From contig JAQISU010000167.1 in assembly GCA_029339505.1 (NCBI GenBank), forward strand, positions 527,001 to 591,000: 64,000 nucleotides of DNA, in the 5' to 3' direction. Shown here in pieces: positions 1 to 12,687 of the stretch. A model generated the notes under the pieces. It worked only from the letters and a program-made list of their open reading frames with translations, ran no database searches and had not been told where the DNA came from. The translations under genes and the position numbers were made by a program. Origin of the DNA: Unio delphinus. Its lineage: Eukaryota > Mollusca > Bivalvia > Unionida > Unionidae. Each line of letters opens with the position of its first letter. The stretch's first letter is position 1.

Positions 1-23
1 ACTCTTGTGACACCTTTATCTGT

Positions 24-277
24 TTGTTTTTTGTTTTTATGGTTCAACGCCATTTTGAAGCACAATATAAGCTATACATGGCGGCCAGTATTAATGGTGG
101 AGGAAGAACCCGGAAAACTCCTGGAAAGATTCACTGACACACGAGAAGCTACGGGCAAGCTTTCTCACATAACAACGTTACCCGAATCTTAGACTCGAAC
201 CAACGCAGACAGAAGTGAGATGGCAGTGATCCGTAACGGACAGCGCTTTAGACCACTCGGCCACTCGGGCCCCCCCC
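24..277 (-). mobile_element. tRNA-derived SINE, family A, copy 1 (full length)
   Basis: Read on the - strand, the head (near 277) has the polymerase III A-box region of a Leu/Ser-type tRNA (GAGTGGTCTAAAGCGC-like) followed by a B box (GGTTCGAGTCT). A body shared with five other copies follows, then an A-rich tail near 24. The 11-bp direct repeat CCTTTATCTGT flanks it at 13-23 and 278-288, the mark of LINE-driven target-primed insertion. The body contains the shared segment CATTAATACTGG. It is not a functional tRNA gene. Confidence 0.9.
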
Positions 278-456
278 CCTTTATCTGTAACTATCAGAGA
301 TGGTTCTACAAGATTATGTAATCATGCTATGAATCATGTTGAAAACTAAATCTGTACACTGAAATCATGCAACAGTTCAAAGGACAAGTTAGATACGAGT
401 CAAGTTAGGCATCCCAAGTTATTAATAAATTAATGGATACTTTTAGTATTTACAAT

Positions 457-832
457 GTCATAACCACCATACGTATTCCAATACGTGTACACAATATCAT
501 GAAATAGTATAACAGTTAATTTTCTTCCTAAAAGATTCATCTTATTTACTGTCATAACCACCATATGTATTCCAATACGTGTACACAATATCATAAAATA
601 GTATAACAGTTAATTTTCTTCCTAAAAGATTCATCTTATTTACTGTCATAACCACTATACGTATACCAATATATGTACACAATATCATGAAATAGTATAA
701 CAGTTAATTTTCTTCCTAAAAGATTCATCTTATTTACTGTCATAACCACCATACGTATACCAATATATGTACACAATATTATGAAATAGTATTAGTTAAT
801 TTTCTTCCTAAAAGATGCATGTTATTTGTTTA
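457..832. repeat. 94-bp minisatellite, four copies
   Basis: Four head-to-tail units start at 457, 551, 645 and 739, exactly 94 bp apart, each opening GTCATAACCAC. The copies differ by a few substitutions; the last has drifted most and loses a few bases. No reading frame runs through it. Confidence 0.93.
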
Positions 833-2340
833 CAGATTTCTGCATCTTCCAAGTACTCAAAACTACAAGCACAATCAAGGACATCTGTATCTTTTACTTA
901 ATTATAGAAGACAGTTTTGCAGTCAACTATCACATATACAATTTTCATACATATTCTCATTTGTATTCATCACTTATAAACAATAAATGAAGACAAACTG
1001 TGTTTCTTTGCCCATCAATCATTTATTTGCCATCTATAACTACTGCACACTATAATTAAAACACATTTTATGTTTCTTTAAAAAACTGATGTTTAAGATC
1101 AAATATCATTTACCAGGTTTTGCGACCGCAGATGGTGTAATAGGCACATATAATTCTGCAGTATTCACAACATTTATTTAAAATGCTTCCAGGGAACAAC
1201 ACATTTGTATGCCAAAAGGTGGAATGAAATTTGTTTCTGAGCAAACAAAGTTTTGTATTTGGGCCTTAATACCACAGTATCTGTGTCATTAGATGGATTA
1301 TCAGACAGTTTGGCTGCATACAGTACCCTCAACAACTCATAAACCCACTAATATGCAGTGACTAGCATGTGTCCAGTTTAAAAAAAAAAGAAAATAACAA
1401 TGGAATTGGACACTATCTACTGAATGTGAAGAAAGCTGATCAGAGCTGGCAATGAAACCTTGATATCGTTCATTTCATCATCAAAAATGTTGGTTAGTGC
1501 CTCAAAAGTTAGTATCTACATTGTCAAAATTCTCGTTTTAATTAGAAATCACATATAATATTTTGTTTGATTTTACTGGAAAATATTTTTCTCATCACAC
1601 TTTAATAATATATGGAGAAATATATATCGATGACAAATGCTTGTAAATGCTAACCAGTGGCAACACTGAACGAACAATCACTAATCATCAGTAAATGTGT
1701 CCTGTCATGTGAAATTCATATCTTAATCTTTTAGATCTGTCAATGTAAACAAAATAATTGTGGCATGTTCATTTCTATAAAAAAAAAAAATTGAAAAAGA
1801 TTCAATCAATCATCACAATGATACCCACAAACATTTTTGTGAGAACCTAAATAAGTGCCAGCTGTGTCTTGATCTACATACAATGTGGGCAAGTGTTTAA
1901 TGCATTGGAAAAAAACATAATTATAAGGGACCAGAGTTCTTGTATCACATTTAGTATATCTTTTGTATCAAGGGCATGCAACTAATACCTGCTTAAGCTC
2001 TTGTGGACACCTCAAAATCAATCCATAGTACTTGCACCATTAAAGAATACATGTATATGAATTAGCAATGTATGCAAATCATTTGTAAATATGATTAGAG
2101 TAAAAGAATCAAAAGGTTTAATCAGTGAATTAAAATATTTGGTTCATAACTGGGTTCAAAACCACAAAGTGAGATCGAAAATCTGTATTTCAAAGATGGG
2201 TTCAAACAAAAAATGAACACAGACTATGAACATGAAATTTGATCATGCTGTGTACACCTGGTTCACGCATCAAACGGGAACAACGTAATCCTATTTCTCA
2301 AAACATTCCCATGGCTCAGGAAGAGAAAATATCAAAAAGG
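833..2340. other. Intergenic, nothing recognised
   Basis: AT-rich DNA with short A and T runs. I see no exon-like reading frame, RNA gene or terminal repeat here. Confidence 0.5.
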
Positions 2341-3512
2341 TATGTGTTGTGATGTGTGATGTGATTTAGATTTTTAATTTTTCAATGTAGCTTTTAAAAA
2401 AAAATCAGCGATATCACTATGATGTTTGCAATGTGGCAGTTTATAGTGATGTCTAGCACTAGGGCATCATGCCAGAGACATGTAGCATGCATACATGCCA
2501 ACCCCTGACGAGGAAATGGCGTAATCCAAGTGGTCAAAAAACGGAATCCAGGCAGAAAAAGCGTAGTCCACATATAACATGCTAAAACTTCAATAAACAA
2601 CGATTATTTTCCCTTCTCATCCTTTACTGTTTCAAGTTTTCATATGTAGCACTTTTAGCTTTACACACATCGACTAGAAACCTTCTTAAGACGTTTAGCG
2701 CTAAATTTTAAAATTCTTTCGACACGGCCGGAAATAGATGTCACTTGATGCTGTACTCTATTTCTTAATATTTAGAGGATTCTGTTATATTTGTTTCGGG
2801 GTTTTCGGTTGCCTTTTTCTAATTTATCTGGGAAATTTTTGAAAGGGATATTTTTGCTCACATAAATGCATAGAGTAAAATAAAATATACTTTTTAAGCG
2901 CTAAAATATATTTAGACTGGTTCTGCAAGAAATATGAATTAGAATATGGAATCTGCGAGTAAAGGTTATATTTGGAAAACCAGTCTGCTATCTCCTCACT
3001 ACTAATGCTGATTCTATAAATAGAATCGAGGTCAACAGTAGAACCAGGTTAGCTATAAATAGAACATGATACTGTTACGAAAGTTCACGGTCTAGCGTAC
3101 TCTTATATTGAAGTTACGTAAAAGCCGTCTTTTCTAAAATACGGTCTGTGGGATTAATGGAATTTTAATAATAACGAGAAAACAAATAATTTATTTTTTT
3201 GGGGAGGTGGATATACCGAAAAAGCGTAATCCATATACATTTAAGCGTAACGCGTAATTTAGAGACAAAAAGCGTAATGATTACGCCAAAAGCGTAATGG
3301 TTGGCATGTATGAGCATGATGTCCCACCCAGTCACATTATCCTGACATCAGGCTGACCAATCCTAATACTAACCTCTTAATGCTGAACGCTGAGCAAGGC
3401 AGCTGTTAGAACCATTTTTATAAGGTTTTTGTGTAACTTGGCAGGGGATTAAACCAAATACCTTCTGCATCTTAGGCGGACACTTTAAAGTTTAACTGCT
3501 AGGGAACTGAAG
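2341..3512 (-). mobile_element. SINE family B, copy 1, split by a DNA transposon
   Basis: The two outer parts (2341-2489 and 3313-3512) match, in order, the family-B copies at 29395-29735 and 30790-31021. The head near 3500 reads, on the - strand, as a tRNA-like segment with a box B-like sequence, and the tail near 2345 is TG-rich. Shared blocks include one around ATTATCCTGACA and one around CCTCTTAATGCT. The 823 bp between the two parts is the element at 2490-3312. Confidence 0.8.
2490..3312. mobile_element. Non-autonomous TIR element nested in SINE B
   Basis: It begins CATACATGCCAACC and ends with the reverse complement GGTTGGCATGTATG. AGCATG occurs at 2484-2489 and 3313-3318 as an apparent 6-bp target duplication; removing the insert restores the SINE. 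GCGTAAT recurs near both ends, including a GCGTAATGATTACGC palindrome close to the right end, which could be transposase-binding subterminal repeats. No transposase reading frame is present, so I cannot assign a superfamily. Confidence 0.83.
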
Positions 3513-3890
3513 CGGTACAAAAGGAATGGATAATGACTACTTCCATAGCACACCAGCATGGAATAAAACAAAATTCGTTGTTGGGAGAGATAAGCTCAGT
3601 GAATGAAGCCATGATATTTGCCAAGTGTCATAAACTGCAAATATTATCATGTTATTGTGGTGGTGGTCATGTTTAGACTCATTAAATATGTGATTGGTAA
3701 TGACAAGCCTTTGTTAATATATTTTTTTTACATTCTACTAACTAAATCAATCTATCTATCTAGTGACGGAAAAATTTAAAAAAATAAAACAACACCAGTT
3801 GCAACGCTATTTCAAATAAATATCAATACTTTTAAATTTTTGAATTAACTGGGATGTATCCAATTCATCACAAAAAACAATGCACTGTAC

Positions 3891-4234
3891 CATTTTTGAA
3901 ACCACAAAAGTTGATGAGCTTTAATCTAGACTCTTTCTTCAGACACAGAAGGCCATACATGAAGACATCAGTCAAGGACAGAGACTCTTCTCCTTCCAGT
4001 GGTTGCGTAAGGTAGTTGTATGTGATGTTATCCTCTAAAGGGAGAACATTCCGAACATCCAGCACAGGCAACGGCCATGTTGATATGAGATACTGGACCG
4101 AATGCAGTTCTCGATTGAAAATGGCTTCTGTTAATAAGGCTGGGTATAGATCACTTGGTACATCTCCTAATCGTAACCGAGCTATATGAATTGGATTACT
4201 GACCAAAAACCTCATACACATTTCTGAAAGTTTT
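3891..4234 (-). CDS. Exon of an LRRC14/PRAME-like leucine-rich-repeat protein
   Basis: On the - strand a clear acceptor (pyrimidine tract ending TTTATTTCAG) precedes base 4234. An open frame follows to a possible donor, AATG|GTACAG, at 3891/3890. The translation includes DLYPALLTEAIF, then YLISTWPLPVLDV, then LKLINFCGF. That order (a hydrophobic helix, the TWPFP-like block, then the first leucine-rich strand) is what I know from the N-terminal part of LRRC14 and PRAME-family proteins, which act as substrate receptors of cullin-2 ubiquitin ligases. The rest of the gene was not found; downstream exons would lie at lower coordinates, perhaps before the window. Family assignment is by pattern only. 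Confidence 0.5.
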
Positions 4235-4574
4235 CTGAAATAAACAGAACATATTATGATTATAAACACATTCCAAATACAATAAACAAAATTCTATATT
4301 GTTTGTGAAACATATCCGCATACTCAGAATTTTTTCTGGACCCTCCCCAACTCCCTGTCCATGAACAGTTTAGGATAAACCTAAGGTTAAATGTTAGTTG
4401 CATGTGAATTTGTCTTTTCATATATGGTAAGTACACACACAGATTTAATGTAGTGATCTCAACAGTTTCTGATTTTTGTCCCAGGGACTGCATTCCCACC
4501 TCCAGGGGGGTGGGGTGGGGGGTGGACCAAAATTATTAGACAAATCTGTACATCAGCAGACCACCCCTCAATTA

Positions 4575-5046
4575 CAGTGGAACCCCACTATAATGCGCCC
4601 CGCCATAACGTGAATTTGGATATAACACGGTCACGGAGTGGCTCCCGAAATTTTGTATATTTATTCACACATGATATTTTTTTCTTCTTGAAGTGTTATG
4701 CCAAAATAAACACGATGTGGTCTTTGTGGTTGTCTTCAATTAATTCTGTATTTTCTGGGGAAAAACAATAAAAATTAGTAAAACTATCTAACGCAAAGTA
4801 ATAACCTATAAATATAGTATCAGTCCACTTTTTTTTTAATATGTTTTATTACTGCATTCCATTTAATATTCGTCCGATAATACTCCGATTTCTTACATTA
4901 GACATGAGTACATGTATATACGCCAATGTGGTGTTTGCTGGGGAATTTTTTTTTAAAACTGTAAAACCTCGCGATAATGTGACCCCGCTTTTAACACAAT
5001 CCAATTTCATGGACCCCGATTATCGCATTATAGCGGGGTTCCACTC
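4575..5046. mobile_element. MITE of Tc1/mariner type (TA duplication)
   Basis: The left end CAGTGGAACCCCACTATAAT and the reverse complement of the right end (GAGTGGAACCCCGCTATAAT) match over about 20 bp. TA flanks both ends (4573-4574 and 5047-5048). The 472-bp interior has no transposase frame. GTTATA/ATAATG-type subterminal copies occur on both sides. Confidence 0.85.
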
Positions 5047-5796
5047 TATATCCCATAGTTTTAAGTCTCAATCATGAGCAGTTGAGGAAACAGTCTTTTA
5101 CCCAATATTATGCATGTTGTAACCGTTTAAAAAAATACTGACATTCACTTATGCTCATTTAATGTCTACTAAAGTAATAATAATAATAATAATAATGACT
5201 TTCTTTAAAGCAGGTAACAAAATTAGCCAAAGAACTAATCTACATTGAGGCCCTCATACAAAAGAATTTATTTATTTTGGCTGCATCTCTTAAGCCACTG
5301 GATATATTGGGTTTGGAAAATTGAAACAGCTGGATATTATTTCAGTGTAAAGTTCCTGAGTACTGGAAACTTTTTGCATAATTCCTTATTTGGTTTGTAA
5401 ATTTTATAATGTTTGGAAGAGATGTATTAGGTGTACAACAAGGTGGGGAGTATTAACTGATAGCCGATACTTGAATAGTGATTGTAAATATTCAGGAGCA
5501 CTATCATTGGATATCCTGTACATTAATTTGTCAGTCCTCAAATTCAGTCTTTAATAGGTAGTATTTTTAACCTACCACCTAAATTTTCCTTGCTTTCTTT
5601 CTGTAATAACATTAGCCTAACTGTTCTTTTTTGAAAATGTGCCAGCTTTACTATGTTTATGTTTTGAAATATCCCATTTGTATTACTGCAGTCTAAATAG
5701 GGTTGTATGTAGCTGTTATAAAATAGTTTACTGTGCCTTTCAGTAAGAAAATGTCTTATCCTACTGAGAAGCCATAAACTTGATTTAACTTTCTTT

Positions 5797-6897
5797 TTAT
5801 TGATGTTTGATATATGCAGTCTGTGATGGGTTATTATCTACCAAAACACCAAGCAGTCTATCATGAAAGACTATTTGCACATTTTTATCCTTCAATGTCA
5901 GACAGTTCATTACTTTCAAGATTTGTTCTTTTTTCTGTGTTGAGATAGAAAATATAGTTTTACCAGTATTTATCACCACACCATTGCATGTGCACCAGTT
6001 GTCCAGTTTGTTTAGGGCATCCTGTAAAGAGATTTCCAGTTTATGCTTTGTGTTTTGGATGTCTGACAATGTTTTGTCATCTGCATAGAGATCTGTAGGT
6101 CATATTATTGAGTCCCTTAGTAAAAGTTGTAGGTCATTAATAAATAATATAAATAGTAATGGACCTAGAATTGAGTCTTGTTGTACTCCATATCTAATTG
6201 TTCCAGGTTCAGACAAAACATTAGTTATATAAACATGTTGTGTTCTCTCACTTACATATGAAGTAAAACGTCTAACTGTTCTTTCATCACATTGGTAGAC
6301 TTTCAGTTTCTTCAAAAGGATTTCAAGATCCCCCATGTCAAAAGCTTTCCTGAAATCTACAAATACAGATCCTATTATTCTGCCTTGATCAAGTGCTTGA
6401 AGCCATTTATCAGTTAAGGAAAGGAAGACAGTCTCACACGTATGTTTCTGTCTAAAGCCTAATTGATAAGGGTGTAACAGCAAGTGTTTGGTTAAATATG
6501 ACATGAATGAGTCACAGACATGCTTTCCAATCGATTTTGAAAAGTTTGGTAGGAATGAGACTGGCAGGTAGTTATTGGCATCATCCTTAGCACCAGATCT
6601 GTGAACATGAAGTACTTATGCAGTTTTCCATATTATAGGGACAGATAAGGTTAAAATGATTATGAATGTTATGCTATATAAATTAGCAGAGGCAGAAGAT
6701 TTAATGAGTCATGGACCAATCAGATTTCTTGGTATCAAGTTCATGAGACATTTTTTAACAAAGTTTCTTGATACTGGGTGGGATTGAGAAACATTAAGGA
6801 CTTTGCTGCTGCAGAACTTTTTCAGTTCATTAAATTTATTTTCTCTCACTGGTTCTTTAAACTCCAAGTTTGTGTTGGTCTTTTTGTTTTCAAACAA
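5797..6897 (-). pseudogene. Decayed non-LTR retrotransposon reverse transcriptase
   Basis: Reading down from 6897, the frame fragments give in order a pre-RT linker, RT motif A (FVDFRKAFD), motif B (GVQQDSILGPLLFILFINDL), the catalytic YADD box near 6085, and the thumb region (LDNWCTCNGVVIN). Motif B and YADD lie in different frames, and upstream segments are also broken, so the copy is dead. The layout fits the Jockey/CR1 group of LINEs. Related 3-prime sequence may extend to about 5200, where a short TAA repeat sits at 5177-5197. Confidence 0.85.
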
Positions 6898-7194
6898 TGA
6901 TTGAAAGGTTTCTTTTCACTATTTTAATCATACTAATAATTAGGTTGATGAGGTAAATTATTAATTGCTAATAACTATGATACATTTTGAGATCTAAATC
7001 AAACAAGATGTCAAGAACCTTTTGTATACATGCCATACTAGCTTACATGTATCAAGCCTACAATATTTTTGTGTGCTTTCAAAACAGTTTCCAAAGAACG
7101 AACTGAACAATTTGGAATTAGGTGCCAAAACAAAGCTAATGACAGCACACATCAGAACTGTCAAAATTGAGTTTCATTTTCTCAAGAATCACAA

Positions 7195-7453
7195 TTGGGG
7201 TCCAGAGTGGCAGAGTGGTCTAAAGCACTGTCCGTTACTGATCACTGCCATCTCACCTGTCTGCATGGGTTCGAGTCTCAGATTCGGCCAATGTTGGTAT
7301 GTGAGAAAGCTTGCCAGTAGCTTCTCGTGAGTCGGTGGTTCTTATCGGGGGTTTTCCTGGTTCTTCCTCCACCATTAATACTGGCTGCCATGTATAGCAT
7401 ATATTGTGCTGAAAAATGGCATTAAACCATAAACAACAAAACAAAAAACAAAC
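7195..7453 (+). mobile_element. SINE family A, copy 2 (full length)
   Basis: Complete copy: tRNA-like head with AGTGGTCTAAAGCAC and the B box GGTTCGAGTCT, the family-A body, and an (AAAAC)n-type tail. The 11-bp target duplication AAGAATCACAA is perfect at 7184-7194 and 7454-7464. Confidence 0.92.
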
Positions 7454-7464
7454 AAGAATCACAA

Positions 7465-9651
7465 CACCATTGAGACAGTGGTCACAAGAAGGAACCTGAA
7501 AGGCACTAGTGATATTTAATGTTTTCTAGTTTTATTTTAAGTTACTCTTTTTCAATGCTTTTAAAATTTATAATTTTAACTTGGCAATATACAGGCAGTA
7601 TTATGCTGATATACCATTAAACAAATTAGTTAAGTACCTATATACCTAATGCGACAGGCATACAATTTTTAAAAAGACAACAAAATAACTTATCTATTGT
7701 TATCCAAAAAGAGGTACTATACCAAGGCAATAAAAACCTGAGATCAATGACGGTTACGCTTTTTTAAGTAAAACTGCTTCTGAATCTGAAGCCATTATCA
7801 CCATCAACTCCAAGAAGCCAGATTTTACTGAGTGAAAAACTTAGAAATGACAGCCAGTAGTAAAAGCATAATTTGCGCAACAACAATTGCCTCAGTTGAC
7901 TACTATACATGAGGCCTCACACAAAAAGCCTGCTTCATGCATGTGATCCATTCTTTTAATTCCTATGCTACATCACATGTACAATACAAATTTAACCTGT
8001 TTTAGGTTTCTATAACCCTATACAATTTAAACTAGTCAATATGGAAAGTTTACCACAGAATAATCCTTTGTATTCCTACTTCCATCTCCTTAGTAGGCCA
8101 AGATGTATACAAACATGGTAGAATCTATATGGTTATAAACACTTGTGTAAACAAAACATAAAGTGCAGGTGACTGTGACCTTCTTCAGTTATAGCAGTAA
8201 AAGCACCGTTCCATGATTGGTACATAAACAGTTCCCAATATAAGAACTTCAAACATACAGTTCCAGCAGAGTTACTGAAATCTGAAAATATAAGTCACAA
8301 AGTCCTCTGTTTTCAATAAGGATGAAGACGTATACCACTCGCTCTTCCTTTCCCACATGTAAGGCATCCATTAAGTTTGGTATCTGTAATGCAGTATAAC
8401 TCAGATTACTGCAAGTGAAATTGCTAACAGACAGATGGATGGACTACATCATATGATAATATGCTCCATGTTATGGTGGAGGTGGGCTTATCAAAACTTA
8501 ACCAAGAATACATGTATCTACAAAGTTAGCAATATCAACCCTCTCCCCAGGGCTTAGATGTTATCAGACCTACTCGAAACTGTTATCTAGGACAATAGGA
8601 ATAATGAACAGTCAAGATCTAGTGACAATGTATTTATGTATATGCTTTTAACTGTGCAAATACCAATGCCACAAAGATGAACTACAAATTAAGAAGGCAT
8701 GTCCTTGTATCAATAAATGTCACAAAAATTCTGTAATCAATTAAATGGGTAAATATTCCAAGTATTCTTTCTATCAAGACAATTTAAGAAAGGGAATCAG
8801 CAATATAAATTAACTGACCATCTAAAAGAGATGAGATACAGTTTACGTATCACAGATTCAAATGATTTTCCAAATTTATTTCAGTGTAATTTTTAATTAA
8901 AGTTTAAGCATTTAATTTTAAATTTGATTCATTTTTTTTTTCTCAGATGAAATAGTTTAAAACTGAATTTCTTTATCCAATAGTACATGATCTTTAATCA
9001 TGCCTATCATTCCATGTAAACTTGCAAACATAACATATATCAATGTGAAATGAAAATAAATCTTCATTTTCACAAACTATTTATGTAAAACTATGGCAGA
9101 CAATCTGAAAGTGGTAACTGTTAACATTCTTTCAGAAGCAATGTATTTCATCTGTTTTTTTTTTAAATCTGGGTGCTGCAGTAAATTAATTTTATGTTTC
9201 GTAATGAAACTCACCAATTTTTTTTAGTTATGTCCAAACATTTGTGTGAAAAAAAGAGAACTACCAGCCACAACTGTCTGAAAACTCAGTATGCATAACA
9301 AGATTGTTTAAAGAATGTAGTAGTGTGATCCAAAAGCTTAGCACATCCAAAACCATATGGCAAAGATGTTCAATTAAAAGTGCCCCCAATACCAAATTCT
9401 GTGCCAATGGATTGACCAAAATTTATAAAACTGCTAAGCATATCTACAGACCATCCCCAATGTAAAGTCTCTAGCAGGAATAGTGTAAGCACTTTTGTTT
9501 GACAGTATGCATGCATGTACTGTCCAGATATCTGGGATTAGATAATTTCCAGTCTTTCTTCTAAATGTGCAAGGATAATTATCAATTAAAAACAAATGTA
9601 CTGCAAACAAATCTATTTTAAGAACCCATGTCCCTGTGCTCTGCTGTTATA
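7465..9651. other. Intergenic, nothing recognised
   Basis: More than 2 kb of AT-rich sequence. I see no exon with splice sites, no terminal repeats and no tandem array. Confidence 0.5.
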
Positions 9652-9897
9652 TTAGACCCAAATAAATATCTGTTCCTTGGGCCAAGACTTATAGACAGGT
9701 TTCATACTATATTTTAACCTTGGTGAGCAAATATGTCTGCCATTTTCATCTTTGCTCCAAAGAACCTCTCCCTCGTCATTTCTGTGCATGTGGTAGACAA
9801 AGTGTGTATCCGTCATCCACAAAGGGTGAGATGGTGAAATCTCAAACCCACTGAAGTTCTTTGTTTTATAGTTGACATCATCCATGCAGTCATTCAT
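9652..9897 (-). CDS. Possible exon, unknown protein
   Basis: An 81-codon frame with a balanced, protein-like composition (segments such as WMTDTHFVYHMHR and EVLWSKDENGR). On the - strand a good acceptor (TTTCTACAG) lies about 50 nt before the ATG. A TGA stands in the same frame between that acceptor and the ATG, so the ATG would have to be the first codon. I recognise no family. It could be the start of the LRR gene at 3891-4234, a separate short gene, or chance. Confidence 0.25.
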   Translation of the reverse strand: MNDCMDDVNYKTKNFSGFEISPSHPLWMTDTHFVYHMHRNDEGEVLWSKDENGRHICSPRLKYSMKPVYKSWPKEQIFIWV

Positions 9898-10324
9898 TTT
9901 CAGTGGATACAGAAGATCAAATCATCTTCATTTAGGCAAGTATCAATTACCTGTAGAAAAAAAAATGAAAATATATTTTTTCATGCTTTATAAATACTGT
10001 AACTTGTTCATTTTCAACTAAGCTGAACTTTACAAATTACAGTAATTTAATTTTAATTTGTAATATGGTTGTTTGGGAATACTATAAAGTAGCATTATCG
10101 CTACACTCTGCTTAATTATTACTACTTAATTATTACTAATTCATACCCCATCTGTTTTCATCTTACATCTTCTCAGGGAGTTGGCTGAAATTCCAAAACC
10201 CTTTTTTGACATCTACAGACAACCCCAAATCATAAATCAAACTTAATAGCCCCTATCTTAAATTGCATCAGGAGCTGTAAATTACACAACTGGAAATAAT
10301 ATGCATTTAATACACAATTACATA

Positions 10325-11026
10325 CAGAGGTCTCACTAGGATTTTAAAACTAGGAGTCCTGGACTCCAATTCTGAATAAAATAGGAGTCACACCATCAAA
10401 AGTTGCATCCCATCCCCAATTATTTAAACTCTGCAGATTAGAAGAACTCTTGGTTGCCATTGAGTTTAATTCCCCCATTCTTTATAACACTGACATGTAC
10501 AACTGTATCAGCTTATTCGGCGTGTCTGTTAATTCTACACAACAATATGTCATTTCTGTAATTAATCGATAATGTGCCTTTTTGGTAAATTTTTAAAAAA
10601 TTGGGGGGGGGGGGCTGAAATGCAGACAGAAAGATTCCAAAGTAATGTATTTCATTTTCATAGCCTGATGCATAAACATTACATTTTTTCAAAGCCATGC
10701 GCAGAATAGTCCACTATATAAGTTCTAGCAACTTAAGCACAGCTCTCAATCTCATTTAAATTTTCATCATTTTTTTGTTTAACCCCAAAATACTTGTCCA
10801 AATTTGCAAATGGCATTTTGTCCAAGTCTCGATGTGTCTTGGTTTCAAGTTCATATGCAATATTAATACAGCTACAATTGAAAATGAAATCAATTATAGG
10901 ATCACGGGGCTTCACTAATGTAGCAAATTGTGATTGTTTTCCTTTTTGGTGACAAAATATACCATCTGGTGGTATTTGTGGCAACACCAACTTTGGCTGA
11001 TAAAAACTGTATATACAGTCTTGCAT
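10325..11026. repeat. Dispersed repeat, copy 1 of 2
   Basis: This stretch aligns with 12688-13530 in the same orientation: the shared opening AGAGGTCTC, a core ACTAGGAGTCC, then ATTCTTTATAACAC and CAGACATGTACAAC-like blocks. On the - strand both copies contain similar decayed frames (FANLDK and THRDLDK-like segments), so the unit probably comes from a coding mobile element or a duplicated pseudogene. I could not identify the family. Confidence 0.7.
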
Positions 11027-11548
11027 CTGGAGTAGAGAAAATCAAAGGCACCATGACAGGAATTTACAAACATGGATATAACAATGCACTATTATATCAT
11101 AATCTGCTTATGCTGATATCTGGCCTTATTACTGTATGGCTGCTGTATTATAATCAAAATAACCATGCAACTGACTAGTTAAAATCCAACACCTCTGAAG
11201 GCGGAAACTTTAAATGAGTACAATAAACCAGATGAAGCTAATTTTTAAAAAAATACCTGATGGAAGAAAAAAATAGTTTTTGCTGACACTTCAAAGAATA
11301 ATGGTTACCTTTGAAGCACTGATATATACTCAACAAATAAAACAAATCTGTCTCAATGTTCTACAATTATCTGATGCAGCAATAACAAAAGAGTTTTTGT
11401 TAGGTCCTTCAACTGGAGTCTTTAGCGGTGCCTTCAATAACAAATGCACCATCACCAAAGCAAGCCGACGACGTTATGCAAACACACAAGTCTCAGAGTT
11501 ATTTGGCTGCCTGGCATCTAGCTTTCATGAATTGACACCAAAATATGG

Positions 11549-11747
11549 TGTTGTAGGGTCTAATGCCATTTTTCAGCACACAATAGGCTATACATGGCAG
11601 CCAGTATTAATGGTGGAGGAAGAACCAGGGAAAACCCCCAAAAGATTTCTCACATACCCAATTCGAGACTTGAACCCACACAGAGGTGAGATGGCAGTGA
11701 TCCGTAACGGAAAGCGCTTTAGACCACTCTGCCACTCCAGGCCCCCT
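11549..11747 (-). mobile_element. SINE family A, copy 3
   Basis: Reverse orientation. Head near 11747 with AGTGGTCTAAAGCGC and B box; tail near 11549 is short. The perfect 11-bp direct repeat CCAAAATATGG flanks it at 11538-11548 and 11748-11758. Confidence 0.92.
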
Positions 11748-11861
11748 CCAAAATATGGAATTTCCTTTACATTCTTTATAAAATCCTTATCATGTAACTC
11801 AAAATTATAATTAAAAAAAATGAAAATCTCATAAACTGCTAAACAACCGTTTTCTCTAAAA

Positions 11862-12064
11862 CAGTGCTGTCCAGCCTTTTGGACACCTTGGGCCACTGAC
11901 ATTTTTTTCTGTAAAAATTTATTCATAATTGTTTACCTCATTATGAAGATATACTATGGAAAGTTGAACATGGACTTTTTTAAATACATAAATGCACAAA
12001 AAATTGCTAAAGCTCTTGCAGGCCATTTAAAAGCAACCTGTGGGCTCCAGGTTGGACTGCAGAG
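11862..12064. mobile_element. 203-bp hAT-type MITE
   Basis: Ends CAGTGCTGTCCA and TGGACTGCAGAG are imperfect inverted repeats. The 8-bp direct repeat CTCTAAAA is perfect at 11854-11861 and 12065-12072; an 8-bp duplication is the hAT signature. No coding capacity. Confidence 0.82.
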
Positions 12065-12687
12065 CTCTAAAACGTCTTGCGCACATGCATTGATGGATAG
12101 TCTGGGATTTCCACCCCATGTTTGTGTGTGAGGTCACTATGCATTCCCTACTGAAAACACAGAATTCACCAACTTCATGCAGTAATGGCTATCGGTAGTC
12201 AATACAATGGTTACTTCTCTGAAATCTTACCTTCCTGTCAATTAATACTGTCATTAACCCAAACATCCAGACATTACAAAATAACTGGGTTTTTTTTCTT
12301 TCTCTCTCCAGATAATTCATGTGATTATGAAAATTATACATTTTTCCAATTACTGTCCACAAAATTATCTTTACTGTGATTTTTGTGTATCCGAATAGTT
12401 GCTAATTATGGGATAATTATGATGGAGAATTTAGCATCATATCCATAACAACTATATACAAGTCATCACAGGAGTCAAACTGGAACTATGATATTGCTTG
12501 ATCATGTGATCCAGATTCTGAGACCTTTTATCTTCCTTGACATCAAAAGATCAAGTCATCCAAATAAAATATGAAGGGGAAAAGTTTCATTGACTTCAGT
12601 CATATTATAACGAGTAGAATTAGCACATAAATAATGTCTATTTCTGGTTTTAAAAGTTACAAAATACATTATGCATGAAAATAAATC

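Noticed and set aside
457..832. CRISPR-like repeat array
   Set aside because: The whole 94-bp unit repeats, with no unique spacers between short repeats; it is a minisatellite in animal DNA.
7195..7300. tRNA-Leu/Ser gene
   Set aside because: A and B boxes are present but the sequence cannot form a full cloverleaf and continues into a body shared with five other copies; it is a SINE head.
9652..9949. Terminal exon starting at the acceptor at 9949 (frame ending in a TGA just before the ATG at 9897)
   Set aside because: It would add only about 16 codons with no family support; a possible first exon starting at 9897 is listed instead, with low confidence.
11280..11810. 176-codon frame as a gene
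   Set aside because: About half of it is SINE family A sequence read through, and the rest has no recognisable domain or splice signals.
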